46,477 nt of DNA from CAYRJD01 sp964424585 (lineage in GTDB: Bacteria; Actinomycetota; Acidimicrobiia; Acidimicrobiales; Poriferisodalaceae). Position 1 is the first letter of the stretch. Each line of letters starts with the position of its first letter. Of the stretch, positions 32,001 to 38,645 are shown in pieces. The notes under the pieces are model-generated. The model worked only from the letters and a program-made list of their open reading frames with translations, was not told the origin of the DNA and ran no database searches. The DNA is taken from the NCBI GenBank assembly GCA_964424585.1, contig CAYRJD010000024.1, positions 1 through 46,477 on the forward strand, given 5' to 3'. A program made the position numbers and the translations under genes.

Positions 32001-34100
32001 AGCTACCTGCACACCTCACCTGTGAACTTCACGCCAAACATCAACATCTCCATCGACGCTCCATCTCGCACTAGCCCAAGCGATGCATTCGACATCCGCT
32101 TCGCGCACATCGGCGGGCCAGCCACCGGCTGCACCGACGAAGACACACACTATAGGTACAGTGTCGCGTCGGATGGTACGCTCACATCGCCAACGGTCGA
32201 GATGGTCGGTTGGCCCGCAAGCACCAGAGAACCATGCGAATACCAAGTCGAGTTCCCGACCCATGAAGTCAGTGGGACGCAGCTAAAGCTAGACCGACAA
32301 CAAGATTTCGACAATACGAGCAGCGGTGCGTCGAAATCAGCAGGTGCGACCTACCTGTGGAATGCTGATCAACATTTCACGCCTGACGTTAGACTCACGG
32401 TCGACCCGGCGCCTGGTGGCAGCAGCACTCATGCATTCAGCCTCAGGTTCGTTCGACGCAGTGGCCCGCTGATTGGCTGTTCGGATACGCGTGCCCACTA
32501 TCGCGTGTCTTCTGCTGGCTCCAGTTTGGTAGCTGCGTTGCAGTTGGTCGACCGACCAGCCGCCAGCCGAGTGTCGTGTGAGTATCGCGTCGTGTTCCCG
32601 ACCATCGATACAGGAGGTACGACGCTCGTGCTCGATCAGAGCCGCGGCTTTGATGACACCACCAGTAACGCCTCGACAACAGCGAGCGCGACCTACCTCG
32701 GCGCTACGTCTTTCACGCCAGAGGTAGCAATCTCAGTCGATCCGGCGCCCGCCGCTGGAACGACGTATGACTTCAGCCTCAGTTTCCTTCGGAGCGGTGG
32801 GCCGTTGACCGGCTGCTCGCCGAGAACCACCGCAACCTATCGCTATGTGTCGGCCACATCAACCGTACCGGTGGGGCCGCTTAGCTTGATTGACCGTCCT
32901 GAAGGCAGCGTTGGCAGGTGCGTGTATCGGGTCTCGTATCCTACGAACGAGGTTGGCAGCGATGCTGGCTTAGTGGTGAAGCACGTGGCAGATGCCACTA
33001 CAAGTGGTAGCTCGAAAGGAACTAGTGTGACGTATCGGAGCGGACCGATGTATTTCACGCCCACGGTGCAGATCAGCGTTCAACCGCCCATCGTCGGGAG
33101 GTATACGTCGATGACGTTTGAAGTTGACTTTGAGCGTCTGCGAGGGCCGGCATCTGGGTGCTCGGCCCCTACGGACCGCATCTACCGCTTCTTGAGTCAA
33201 CGCTCGGCTCAATCGACGTTGCCGCTGAAGCTGATCAACCAGCCTGCTGGAAGCACCAGCCAGTGCGTATACCGGGTGACGTTTCCACCCACGGAGGTCG
33301 GTGACACCACGCTCCAGCGCCAGGAGGGCCTGGGTTCGCAGTACGAGATAAGGGCGACATCGCCAATAGCCGTGGGCCTCTATCGCTCGCTCCGCACCTA
33401 CTTCAGACCCACCGTTACGATCAGCGTCGAGCCGACTCCCGCAGACGATGTCAGATACGACTTCACGCTCACGTTTACGCCTCGCGCTGGATCGTCGTCT
33501 GATTGTTCGGTTTCGACTGACGAGACATACAGGTACCGTCGCGGCAGGACAGCCCTCGAGTTGACGCAGTTCGAGTTGATCGATCGTCCCTACAGAGACT
33601 CAGCGCGGTGCGTTTACGACGTTGAGTTTGCGACCAACGAGATCGGTGGCAACAACGTCCTCAGACGCTCGCGCGTCACTGGTGCCTCAGTAGATGGCCA
33701 CACTCGGGCGGCCGCCGCGACCTACGTCATCGGCGACACCCACTTCAGGCCAACCATCATCATCGTCCCCGCGAACGGGCACGGCCCGTTCACCGACGGT
33801 CTGCAGTTTCAGGTGACGTTCACCCGCGTGGGTGGGCCCACCTATGGATGCACACCAGCGTTTACCCGCACCTACGACATGGAGCCGGAGGGCTTCACCA
33901 GCGGGCCCGAGCACCAGCAAATGGTCGACCAGCCGCCCGGCACGACCGAACACTGTGAGTACCTCGCCTTCTACCACACGCACCAGGTCCGACCGTCGAC
34001 GCAAACCAGGCCCACGTGGCGCTACCGCCACTCAGCAGCGGGCACCGTCATCAGCGCGGCAAACCCGACGGCGCGGGGCGTATACCACTACTTCGCGTAA
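29094..34100 (+). CDS. Giant secreted protein with eleven ~115-residue two-cysteine repeats (unrecognised)
   Basis: A 1668-residue exported protein I cannot assign to a known family. Residues 1-33 are an uncleaved anchor or signal (LLFFGVGVVLAAVAGAAAL), then a short Thr run. Eleven repeats begin near residues 216, 514, 630, 747, 862, 979, 1095, 1207, 1321, 1437 and 1551. Consensus: F-x-P-x-V-x-I-S-V at the start, F-x-R-x-x-G-P-x-x-G-C, then about 34-38 residues on L-I-D-R-P-A-G-S-x-x-R-C-x-Y-x-V-x-F-P-T-N-E, then F-D-D-T-x-S and a closing A-x-A-x-Y. A second domain, seen twice (about 50-215 and 330-513), has W-G-G-x-x-C and ends V-C-P...A-A-C; it may be fibronectin-III-like. Late beta-rich repeats with paired Cys suggest a rod-like adhesin or fibre. 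The last repeat lacks the FDDT part. Confidence 0.85.
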   Translation: MRTLSGRLLFFGVGVVLAAVAGAAALVDRAGGADSSSTAASSTTTTTVPLPACPANTSPRPASLDVGSAPSEFTLRWGGLPCAFGHFSVVSTLYAFPDWVPGADVSDAVLSDVVGTSSATLTSTDGMGAAGLSQRFSYTAAVPTDNPYPLVVEIRLGLSGSVQVDRYFSALVCPNRAGYASTISGAALIGGSATAAQLAGYLTAFAAACPDEGSSFEPQVTISVPLGAAHVGRYFDVSFARSSGPETGCSATSSHRYKVGSVSAVAPVSQPSLVDRPAGSAGRCVYEVTYATNEVGGASLVLDEEADDFDDATGGADPAAGASYSASTSEPAGCSTAAPVGNLRDTTSGDSLNRAYVWDRPAHWGGRTCAGVRGYHVAVQEFKSVGLAAALDDSAVDTWAVASSLVRREPSGGIDRFHDEASPTAVARSVTNWIGRDQAEVTWHVLDVYTYNASLGSGHNARFGGHRWLHSKIVCPRSAPNGQRLTSIAAPSGDAKNVEWLNGLRAACGFETSFKPQVTITVANGTAFDGKEIDVAFVRSGGPATGCTQDTTHTYAVQSDGTVTAAALRLIDRPENSAERCEYEVSFPPNDNGYAAALALDAGTPTDTTTSAAESAASATYEASRPTYLFPDVRMTPHTDRLQIGKRFVVSFSRASGPTQGCTSGSVVYPVQSDGVAYLSEALRPRLIDRPAGQSERCIYTVGFPQHERGSQALLVLASDAADFDNTVSANDLQATASYLPTYPNRYTPDIRITVPPGFAGVWFTVGFTRTSGPADRCPVPSPYNFQVNSRGSVVASGHRGPLVGRPARSFEVCEYRANFRNHENGTTRLVRALDYADFDDTVNATERTAKARYLPNTTTDFAPDVNITIDPTPASDANHTFGLTFAQSSGPTAGCSPETRTTYRYVSTESTEAITSLQLVDRPAGYIQRCEYQVTFPTNESGDDEALIIDKTQGYDNTTSGAGRTATASYLHTSPVNFTPNINISIDAPSRTSPSDAFDIRFAHIGGPATGCTDEDTHYRYSVASDGTLTSPTVEMVGWPASTREPCEYQVEFPTHEVSGTQLKLDRQQDFDNTSSGASKSAGATYLWNADQHFTPDVRLTVDPAPGGSSTHAFSLRFVRRSGPLIGCSDTRAHYRVSSAGSSLVAALQLVDRPAASRVSCEYRVVFPTIDTGGTTLVLDQSRGFDDTTSNASTTASATYLGATSFTPEVAISVDPAPAAGTTYDFSLSFLRSGGPLTGCSPRTTATYRYVSATSTVPVGPLSLIDRPEGSVGRCVYRVSYPTNEVGSDAGLVVKHVADATTSGSSKGTSVTYRSGPMYFTPTVQISVQPPIVGRYTSMTFEVDFERLRGPASGCSAPTDRIYRFLSQRSAQSTLPLKLINQPAGSTSQCVYRVTFPPTEVGDTTLQRQEGLGSQYEIRATSPIAVGLYRSLRTYFRPTVTISVEPTPADDVRYDFTLTFTPRAGSSSDCSVSTDETYRYRRGRTALELTQFELIDRPYRDSARCVYDVEFATNEIGGNNVLRRSRVTGASVDGHTRAAAATYVIGDTHFRPTIIIVPANGHGPFTDGLQFQVTFTRVGGPTYGCTPAFTRTYDMEPEGFTSGPEHQQMVDQPPGTTEHCEYLAFYHTHQVRPSTQTRPTWRYRHSAAGTVISAANPTARGVYHYFA

Positions 34101-34105
34101 GTCCT

Positions 34106-34127
34106 CGGCTTCTTCGCGTACGGCATC
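34106..34127 (+). repeat. 22-bp sequence shared with the terminator region at 41624
   Basis: CGGCTTCTTCGCGTACGGCATC just after the stop of giant gene 2 matches 41624-41645 at 21 of 22 positions. In the second place the first eight bases belong to the 3' arm of a strong hairpin. Here the 5' arm of the hairpin is missing, so it may be the remnant of a similar terminator. Confidence 0.6.
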
Positions 34128-34168
34128 GCCCTCGGTGCGTGGCCGACCAAGTTGCTAGAACGGGCGCC

Positions 34169-34828
34169 CTAGAACAGGCGTTGGTTGGGGCTGGTGAGGC
34201 CGCGCAGTTCGTCGTAGTCCAAGATGACGCAGCGGATGCCTAAATCGGTCGCGAGCGTCACCGCTTGCGGCTTGATTTCTTGCGCGGCGAACACGCCCGC
34301 AACCGGGCTCAAGTTGGCGTCTCGGTTCAGGTAGTCCAAGTAGCGGCGAAGTTGTTCGACACCATCCATCTCGCCGCGCCGCTTGATCTCCACCGCGAGC
34401 GCGCCGCCGTGCGCGTCGCGCAGCAGCAAGTCGACCGGGCCGATGTCGGTGGCGTACTCTCGTCTCACCAGCACGGCGCCGGCCTCTACCGCGTCGGGGT
34501 GCTCGGCTACCAGCGCCTGCAGCTGCGCTTCGACGCCGTCTTTGGTGAGACCCGGGTCAAAACCCATCTCGTGGGTGACGTCAGAAAGCACCTCAACCAG
34601 CTCGATGCGCAGCTCTTCGCCCGCCGCGTTGGTGACCCGCCACACGTCGCCGTCGGCCACGAGCCGGTTGGGGGCGTTCATCCAGTTGAGCGGCTTGTAG
34701 GCGCCGCCGTCCGCGTGAACGGCGACGCAGCCGTCGGCCTTCACCATGATCAGCCGCACAGCTTCACCCAAGTAGGCGTCGAGCCGACCCGAGTAGCGCA
34801 CCACGCAGCGCGCCACCACCAGCCTCAC
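34169..34828 (-). CDS. nucS: Endonuclease NucS (EndoMS), non-canonical mismatch repair
   Basis: A 219-residue NucS, the mismatch-specific endonuclease that replaces MutS/MutL in most actinobacteria. The C-terminal RecB-like nuclease domain has Asp 133, then VEIKRRG with Glu 147 and Lys 149, and QLRRYLDYLNRD; the N-terminal DNA-binding domain has ADGCVAVHADGGAYKPLNWM and the RIELVEVLSDV strand. The C-terminus ends NQRLF, a likely beta-clamp-binding motif that activates the enzyme. The GTG start lies 34 bases after the MBL hydrolase stop, suggesting co-transcription. The 68 bases between its stop and giant gene 2 (convergent) contain only a GGGCGCCC palindrome and the shared 22-mer. Confidence 0.94.
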   Translation of the reverse strand: MRLVVARCVVRYSGRLDAYLGEAVRLIMVKADGCVAVHADGGAYKPLNWMNAPNRLVADGDVWRVTNAAGEELRIELVEVLSDVTHEMGFDPGLTKDGVEAQLQALVAEHPDAVEAGAVLVRREYATDIGPVDLLLRDAHGGALAVEIKRRGEMDGVEQLRRYLDYLNRDANLSPVAGVFAAQEIKPQAVTLATDLGIRCVILDYDELRGLTSPNQRLF

Positions 34829-34862
34829 CCGGCGTTAGCTCCGGCGCCCGCCCGCTCGCGCG

Positions 34863-35879
34863 TCAATCGCGGGCCCGTTCGTTGGCGAGTTCGTACAGCG
34901 CCGTCAGCTTCGGCTCGCCGTGGTCGTCGAGCACCCGCACCTCGCCGGTCTCAAACAGCGCCAGCAGGTGCGCGTGCACCGAGTTCGCCGCCGGATACCA
35001 CAGCCGCTTGTCGTAGCCCTCGTACATCTTCGGCACGAAGTCGGCGATGCGCGACGGCCCCTCGCGCAGGTAGTCGACGATCTGGCTCGTGCGCTCGTTG
35101 CGGTGCGCGATGAACGAACGCACGTACGCGCCGGGTTGGGGAATGTGCGGCCCGTGGGTCGGCCAGTAGCGCTCGTGATCGAACGCCAGCAGCTTCTCAA
35201 GCGACGCCATGTAGTCGTTCATCGAGCCGTCAGGCGGGCCGACCACGCTCGTCGCCCAGCCCATCACGTGGTCGCCAGAGAACAGGCAGCGCTCTTCGAC
35301 AAGCTCGTAGCAAAGGTGGTTCGAGCAGTGCCCCGGCGTGTGGATAGCCCGCAGCGTCCAGCCGCCGCCGATGACCGCGTCGCCGTCGCCGAGCGCGACG
35401 TCGGGCACGAAGTCGACGTCCGCGCCCTCGCGCTTCAGCTCATCGGGCTGCGCGTCGTGCTCGGCGCGGTAGCGCTCTTGCTCGTCCGCGCTGATGTAGT
35501 CGGAAAAGTCGACCCGGTCATCCGGGTCGTCTGGGCGCACCGCGCCGTGCGGGCCGTAGCCGTAGCTGACCGCGCCGGTGCGCGCGGCCAGCTCGCCGGT
35601 GAGCGGCGAGTGGTCGCTGTGGGTGTGCGTGACGAGCGCGTGGGTGATCGTCTCGCCGGGCGTAAGCGCCGCCAAGATGTCGTCTAGGTGCGCTTCGAGC
35701 GGCGGCCCGGGGTCGATGACCGCGACCTCGCCTCGCCCCACGATGTAGGTGCCGGTGCCCTTGTAGGTGAACGGCGTCGGGTTCTTACAGATCACCCGCC
35801 GCACCAGCGGGCTGACCTGGGCGACCTCGCCGTAGGCGAACGTGCCTAGGTCGCGGTAGTGCTCGATCTTCGTCGCCAT
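34863..35879 (-). CDS. MBL-fold metallo-hydrolase with C-terminal winged-helix domain
   Basis: A 338-residue metallo-beta-lactamase-fold hydrolase of the LACTB2-like kind. The metal motif HTHSDH is at residues 85-90, HTPGHCSNHL near 178 gives the next His, and FSGDHVMGWATSVVGPPDG gives the bridging Asp. The last ~90 residues (RTSQIVDYLREGPSRIADFV and following) form the winged-helix domain common in this subgroup. A long insertion between 105 and 160 carries many acidic residues. ATG with a good AAGGAG site. Substrate unknown; thioesters and RNA are known for relatives. Confidence 0.88.
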   Translation of the reverse strand: MATKIEHYRDLGTFAYGEVAQVSPLVRRVICKNPTPFTYKGTGTYIVGRGEVAVIDPGPPLEAHLDDILAALTPGETITHALVTHTHSDHSPLTGELAARTGAVSYGYGPHGAVRPDDPDDRVDFSDYISADEQERYRAEHDAQPDELKREGADVDFVPDVALGDGDAVIGGGWTLRAIHTPGHCSNHLCYELVEERCLFSGDHVMGWATSVVGPPDGSMNDYMASLEKLLAFDHERYWPTHGPHIPQPGAYVRSFIAHRNERTSQIVDYLREGPSRIADFVPKMYEGYDKRLWYPAANSVHAHLLALFETGEVRVLDDHGEPKLTALYELANERARD

Positions 35880-36023
35880 CGCTCTCCTTGTTGGCTCGCC
35901 GCGACGCTATTGCCTCGCGGCCGGTAGCGCTAGACGGGCGCGAACACGCCCAGGCGTGTAGGTTCGCCCCTCAACGTCGCCGTCCGGCCCTACTTCGGTC
36001 GCCGTTCGGCGGATTTGGTCTGG

Positions 36024-36059
36024 CCGGGTGGCTGCCGAGAGGGGGAGGCAGCCGCCCGG
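36024..36059. terminator. 13-bp-stem hairpin, candidate terminator
   Basis: CCGGGTGGCTGCC pairs with GGCAGCCGCCCGG (one G-T wobble) around a 10-base purine-rich loop. It lies about 75 bases downstream of the truncated hydratase stop on the minus strand and upstream of the MBL gene promoter. No T-tract follows, as is common in actinobacteria. The rest of the 253-base gap 35880-36132 shows no gene; a TAGCGT -10-like box for the MBL gene lies near 35905. Confidence 0.45.
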
Positions 36060-36132
36060 TCTGCCTCTGCGCACGCCTGCTGGTTGACCGCTCGCGCGCC
36101 GACGGTGCGAGTCAGCGCCGGGCGGTGCGCGC

Positions 36133-36222
36133 CTAGCCGACCTGCCAGTTCGGCCTGCGGCGCTCGACGAGCGCGGCGACGCCCTCGGCGTAGTCGGGCT
36201 CGCCGAGTTCGATGTCAGCGTT
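36133..36222 (-). pseudogene. 3' remnant of an enoyl-CoA hydratase gene
   Basis: Reading leftward, the last ~29 codons encode ADIELGEPDYAEGVAALV, then ERRRPNWQVG and a TAG stop, the C-terminal signature of crotonase proteins. No body of the gene precedes it: the next thing upstream is the end of the MTase-HNH gene. Most of the remnant is 61/62 identical in DNA to the end of the intact hydratase gene at 38646, which ends RRKPNW. It is either the displaced tail of that very gene or the stump of a paralogue. Confidence 0.8.
36145..36206. repeat. 62-bp direct repeat, left copy, bounding the methyltransferase island
   Basis: This segment matches 38649-38710 in the same orientation with a single C/T difference. 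It lies entirely in the hydratase-gene 3' end and ends 21 bases before the stop of the MTase-HNH gene. Candidate attachment-site or duplication product. Confidence 0.85.
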
Positions 36223-36226
36223 GCAC

Positions 36227-37468
36227 TCACAAGCTGAGAGTGCGGATTCCAGCCTCGTGGAGCTTGACGTACAGGCCCTCCATCGTGCCCGTGCCCTTGA
36301 GGCTGTTGCAGTTGTGGCACAGCAGTTGAAGGTTCGCGCGATGGTCGGTGCCTCCCTTCGTCTTGGGGAGCTTGTGATCGACGGTGAAGTCCTTAAGGTC
36401 GTAGTGGTTCTCACAGCCCGCACACCTCCCTGCTTGTTCCTCTGCCAACTCATGCATGGTGACGGCTCGGACTTTGCGGTCCTTGAGCTTCACCGGTTCA
36501 CCATCGTCGGTGCGCGTCGGCGGTCGCTTCGTCACGGTGAGCTGACCGGCGCGTAGTCCGGCACCGAGGGTCAGTCTCGACTTGGCTACGTTTGCGGCCG
36601 GTGTAGCGATGTCGATACCAAGCCATTGGCGCTTCAGTTCCTCGGCAGCGACACAGGCCGTGCCGCTGCCGCAGAACGGGTCGAGCACCACGTCGCCAGG
36701 CTGGGACGACGTCGCAATAACTCGGCGCAGCAGGGCCAACGGCTTCTGCGTCCGAAAGCTAACGTTCTCTGGGCTCCAACCGGTAACCGTCGGCACGTCG
36801 GTCCACCAGTCCGTCACAGGAGTACCTCGCTCAAGATCGATGTCGATGTCGCCGTCGGACAGTGTGCTGTGCTTGCCGACCTGTTGCGTGTTTGCCTTGA
36901 AGGGCTTCCGCTCAACATTGAACGTCCACGAGTCGGACTTGGTGTAACGCAGGAGTACGTCGTGCTTTCTGGGGAAGTCCTTGCGCGGCACTCCGCCCCC
37001 GGAGTAGAGCCACACGATCTCATTCCGGTAGTTCCGCGACCCGAAAATATGGTCGAGTAGCAGCTTTAGGTAGTGGCTGGCGTGAGGATCGCAATGGACG
37101 TAGACCGTGCCCGTTTCCTTGAGCACGCGGTGTAGTTCCGTCAGTCGTGGCGACATGTACACGAGGTACGCTCTCAGGCTCTTCGAGTGAAGCTTGACTA
37201 CGGAGTTCAGAAAGTCGTGGAGCGCCGGTGCCGTGCGCTGAAGAAAGCCGTACCAGCCCCAATCCAGCTCGCTCAGTCCCCAGGTCTCCTTCATGGCAGC
37301 CTGTGCCTCCGAAGTGCTGATCGGGACGGCGTAGTTGGAACTCGGTTTGAACGGCGGGTCGAGGTAGATGAGGTCCACGGACTCTGAGTTCATTCCCCGC
37401 AATACGTCCAGGTTGTCGGCGATCCACCAGGTCCGGTTGTCGGGTGCGGGCCGTGGCTTGGTTGTCAC
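36227..37468 (-). CDS. Beta-class DNA adenine methyltransferase fused to an HNH nuclease
   Basis: A 413-residue fusion. The methyltransferase (1-300) has motif IV LDPPF at 36-40, TYWLYS-like target loops including SGGGVPRKDFPRKHD (157-170), motif X-like RTQKPLALLRRVI and the SAM motif DPFCGSGT at 263-270; the IV-to-I order is beta class and DPPF favours adenine N6. Residues ~345-395 are an HNH/McrA-like nuclease: CAGC (349-352), FTVDHKLPKTKGGTDH with catalytic His 365, and NLQLLCHNCN (Asn 379, Cys 384, Cys 387), that is, the two CxxC zinc pairs and His-Asn-His core are intact. It overlaps the stop of the upstream methyltransferase by four bases. The fused nuclease makes this a possible one-gene restriction-modification enzyme. 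Base composition looks less GC-rich than the surroundings. Confidence 0.88.
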   Translation of the reverse strand: MTTKPRPAPDNRTWWIADNLDVLRGMNSESVDLIYLDPPFKPSSNYAVPISTSEAQAAMKETWGLSELDWGWYGFLQRTAPALHDFLNSVVKLHSKSLRAYLVYMSPRLTELHRVLKETGTVYVHCDPHASHYLKLLLDHIFGSRNYRNEIVWLYSGGGVPRKDFPRKHDVLLRYTKSDSWTFNVERKPFKANTQQVGKHSTLSDGDIDIDLERGTPVTDWWTDVPTVTGWSPENVSFRTQKPLALLRRVIATSSQPGDVVLDPFCGSGTACVAAEELKRQWLGIDIATPAANVAKSRLTLGAGLRAGQLTVTKRPPTRTDDGEPVKLKDRKVRAVTMHELAEEQAGRCAGCENHYDLKDFTVDHKLPKTKGGTDHRANLQLLCHNCNSLKGTGTMEGLYVKLHEAGIRTLSL

Positions 37469-38520
37469 GCGGCGGCAGCTTCCTCGTGAGCGGCAGGTGC
37501 CGGGGGGACGTTGATCGCTGGCGCGAAGACTCCGAGCTCCTGTCGCATCCGTGCGTCGACGATCTCTGCAGTCTTCTCTTCGATGTCAATACCCACCCAC
37601 CGGCGCCCTAGCTGCTCGGCCGCGATGCAGGTGGTACCGCTGCCGCAGAAGGGGTCGAGCACGATGTCGCCGGGATGCGACGAGGCCATAATGACGCGGC
37701 GCAGCAGCGCGAGTGGCTTTTGGGTCGGGTAGCCGACGTTCTCGGGGCTCCAGCCGGTCACGGTCGGAACGTCGGTCCACCAGTCAGTGACGGGCTCGCC
37801 ACGTTCAGGCCCAAAGTCGGTGTCGCCGTCAGGCACCGAGCCTTGTCCGTCTATCCACAGGGGGTTCCCAGTGTGAGGCTTGCACTCGACGTTGAACGTC
37901 CATCGGCCCGACTTGCTGTAGCGGAGCAGGGTGTCGTGCTTTCTAGGGAAGTCCTTGCGCGGCACGCCGCCGCCGGAGTACGTCCACACAATCTCGTTGC
38001 GAAAGTTGCGCTCGCCGAACAGCGCGTCCATCAGTGTCTTGAGGTAGTGACTCGCGTGCGGGTCGCAGTGCAGGTAGATGGTGCCGGCGTCGTTGAGAAC
38101 GCGATGCATCTCGCTCAGCCGAGGTGCCATGAAGAGCAGGTACGACATCAGAGCAGCGGAGTGGGTGCGCTCAACTGACTGAAGAAACCTCCAGAGCTCT
38201 GGGTGACGCTGCTTGACGCAGCGCAGCTCGCGCATGTCGATCTGTTCCATCCGCCACGTGTCAGTGAACGCAGCCCCTTCCGCTAGAGAGCCGGCCGGTG
38301 CGGCGTAGTTGGCATCTGAGTTGAACGGCGGGTCTAGGTAGATGAGGTCCACCGACGATGGGGCCACGCTCCGCATGACGTCAAGGTTGTTGGCTATCCA
38401 GATCGTCCGGTTGGTGGGAGCGTGCGCGACATCGAGGGCCGTCGCCGCAGCGTCGCTGTCCTCGGCCTGCGGCAGGGGACTTGCCTCGCGCAGCAGGGTC
38501 TGTTCGTGCGGCTGAACCAT
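37465..38520 (-). CDS. Beta-class DNA adenine methyltransferase (paralogue of the fused one)
   Basis: A 351-residue methyltransferase similar along its length to the first ~290 residues of the next gene: NRTIWIANNLDV, LIYLDPPF (motif IV at 63-66), HCDPHASHYLK, IVWTYSGGGVPRKDFPRKHD, PVTDWWTDVPTVTGWSPENV and DPFCGSGTTC (motif I at 289-297). It has no HNH domain; its tail is a short Ala/Pro stretch. ATG at 38520 is preferred to a TTG/GTG start further upstream because that start would overlap the hydratase gene and family similarity begins after residue 36. A TATCGT box lies 14 bases before the ATG, so the transcript would have a short leader. The two enzymes may methylate the two strands of an asymmetric site. 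Confidence 0.88.
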   Translation of the reverse strand: MVQPHEQTLLREASPLPQAEDSDAAATALDVAHAPTNRTIWIANNLDVMRSVAPSSVDLIYLDPPFNSDANYAAPAGSLAEGAAFTDTWRMEQIDMRELRCVKQRHPELWRFLQSVERTHSAALMSYLLFMAPRLSEMHRVLNDAGTIYLHCDPHASHYLKTLMDALFGERNFRNEIVWTYSGGGVPRKDFPRKHDTLLRYSKSGRWTFNVECKPHTGNPLWIDGQGSVPDGDTDFGPERGEPVTDWWTDVPTVTGWSPENVGYPTQKPLALLRRVIMASSHPGDIVLDPFCGSGTTCIAAEQLGRRWVGIDIEEKTAEIVDARMRQELGVFAPAINVPPAPAAHEEAAAA

Positions 38521-38645
38521 GCGTTCACGATACGCGACGCACTCTCGCCAACTGACGACGTTTCCCCTCTCGTCAACACCGTTGCGATCGAGCGAAGGCT
38601 CAGGCCAGCGGTGACGCCGACGCGACAGACCGCGACGGAACACGT

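Noticed and set aside
35888..36136. Possible 82-residue plus-strand ORF in the MBL-hydratase gap
   Set aside because: No ribosome site, Arg/Ala composition typical of non-coding high-GC DNA, and no family resemblance.
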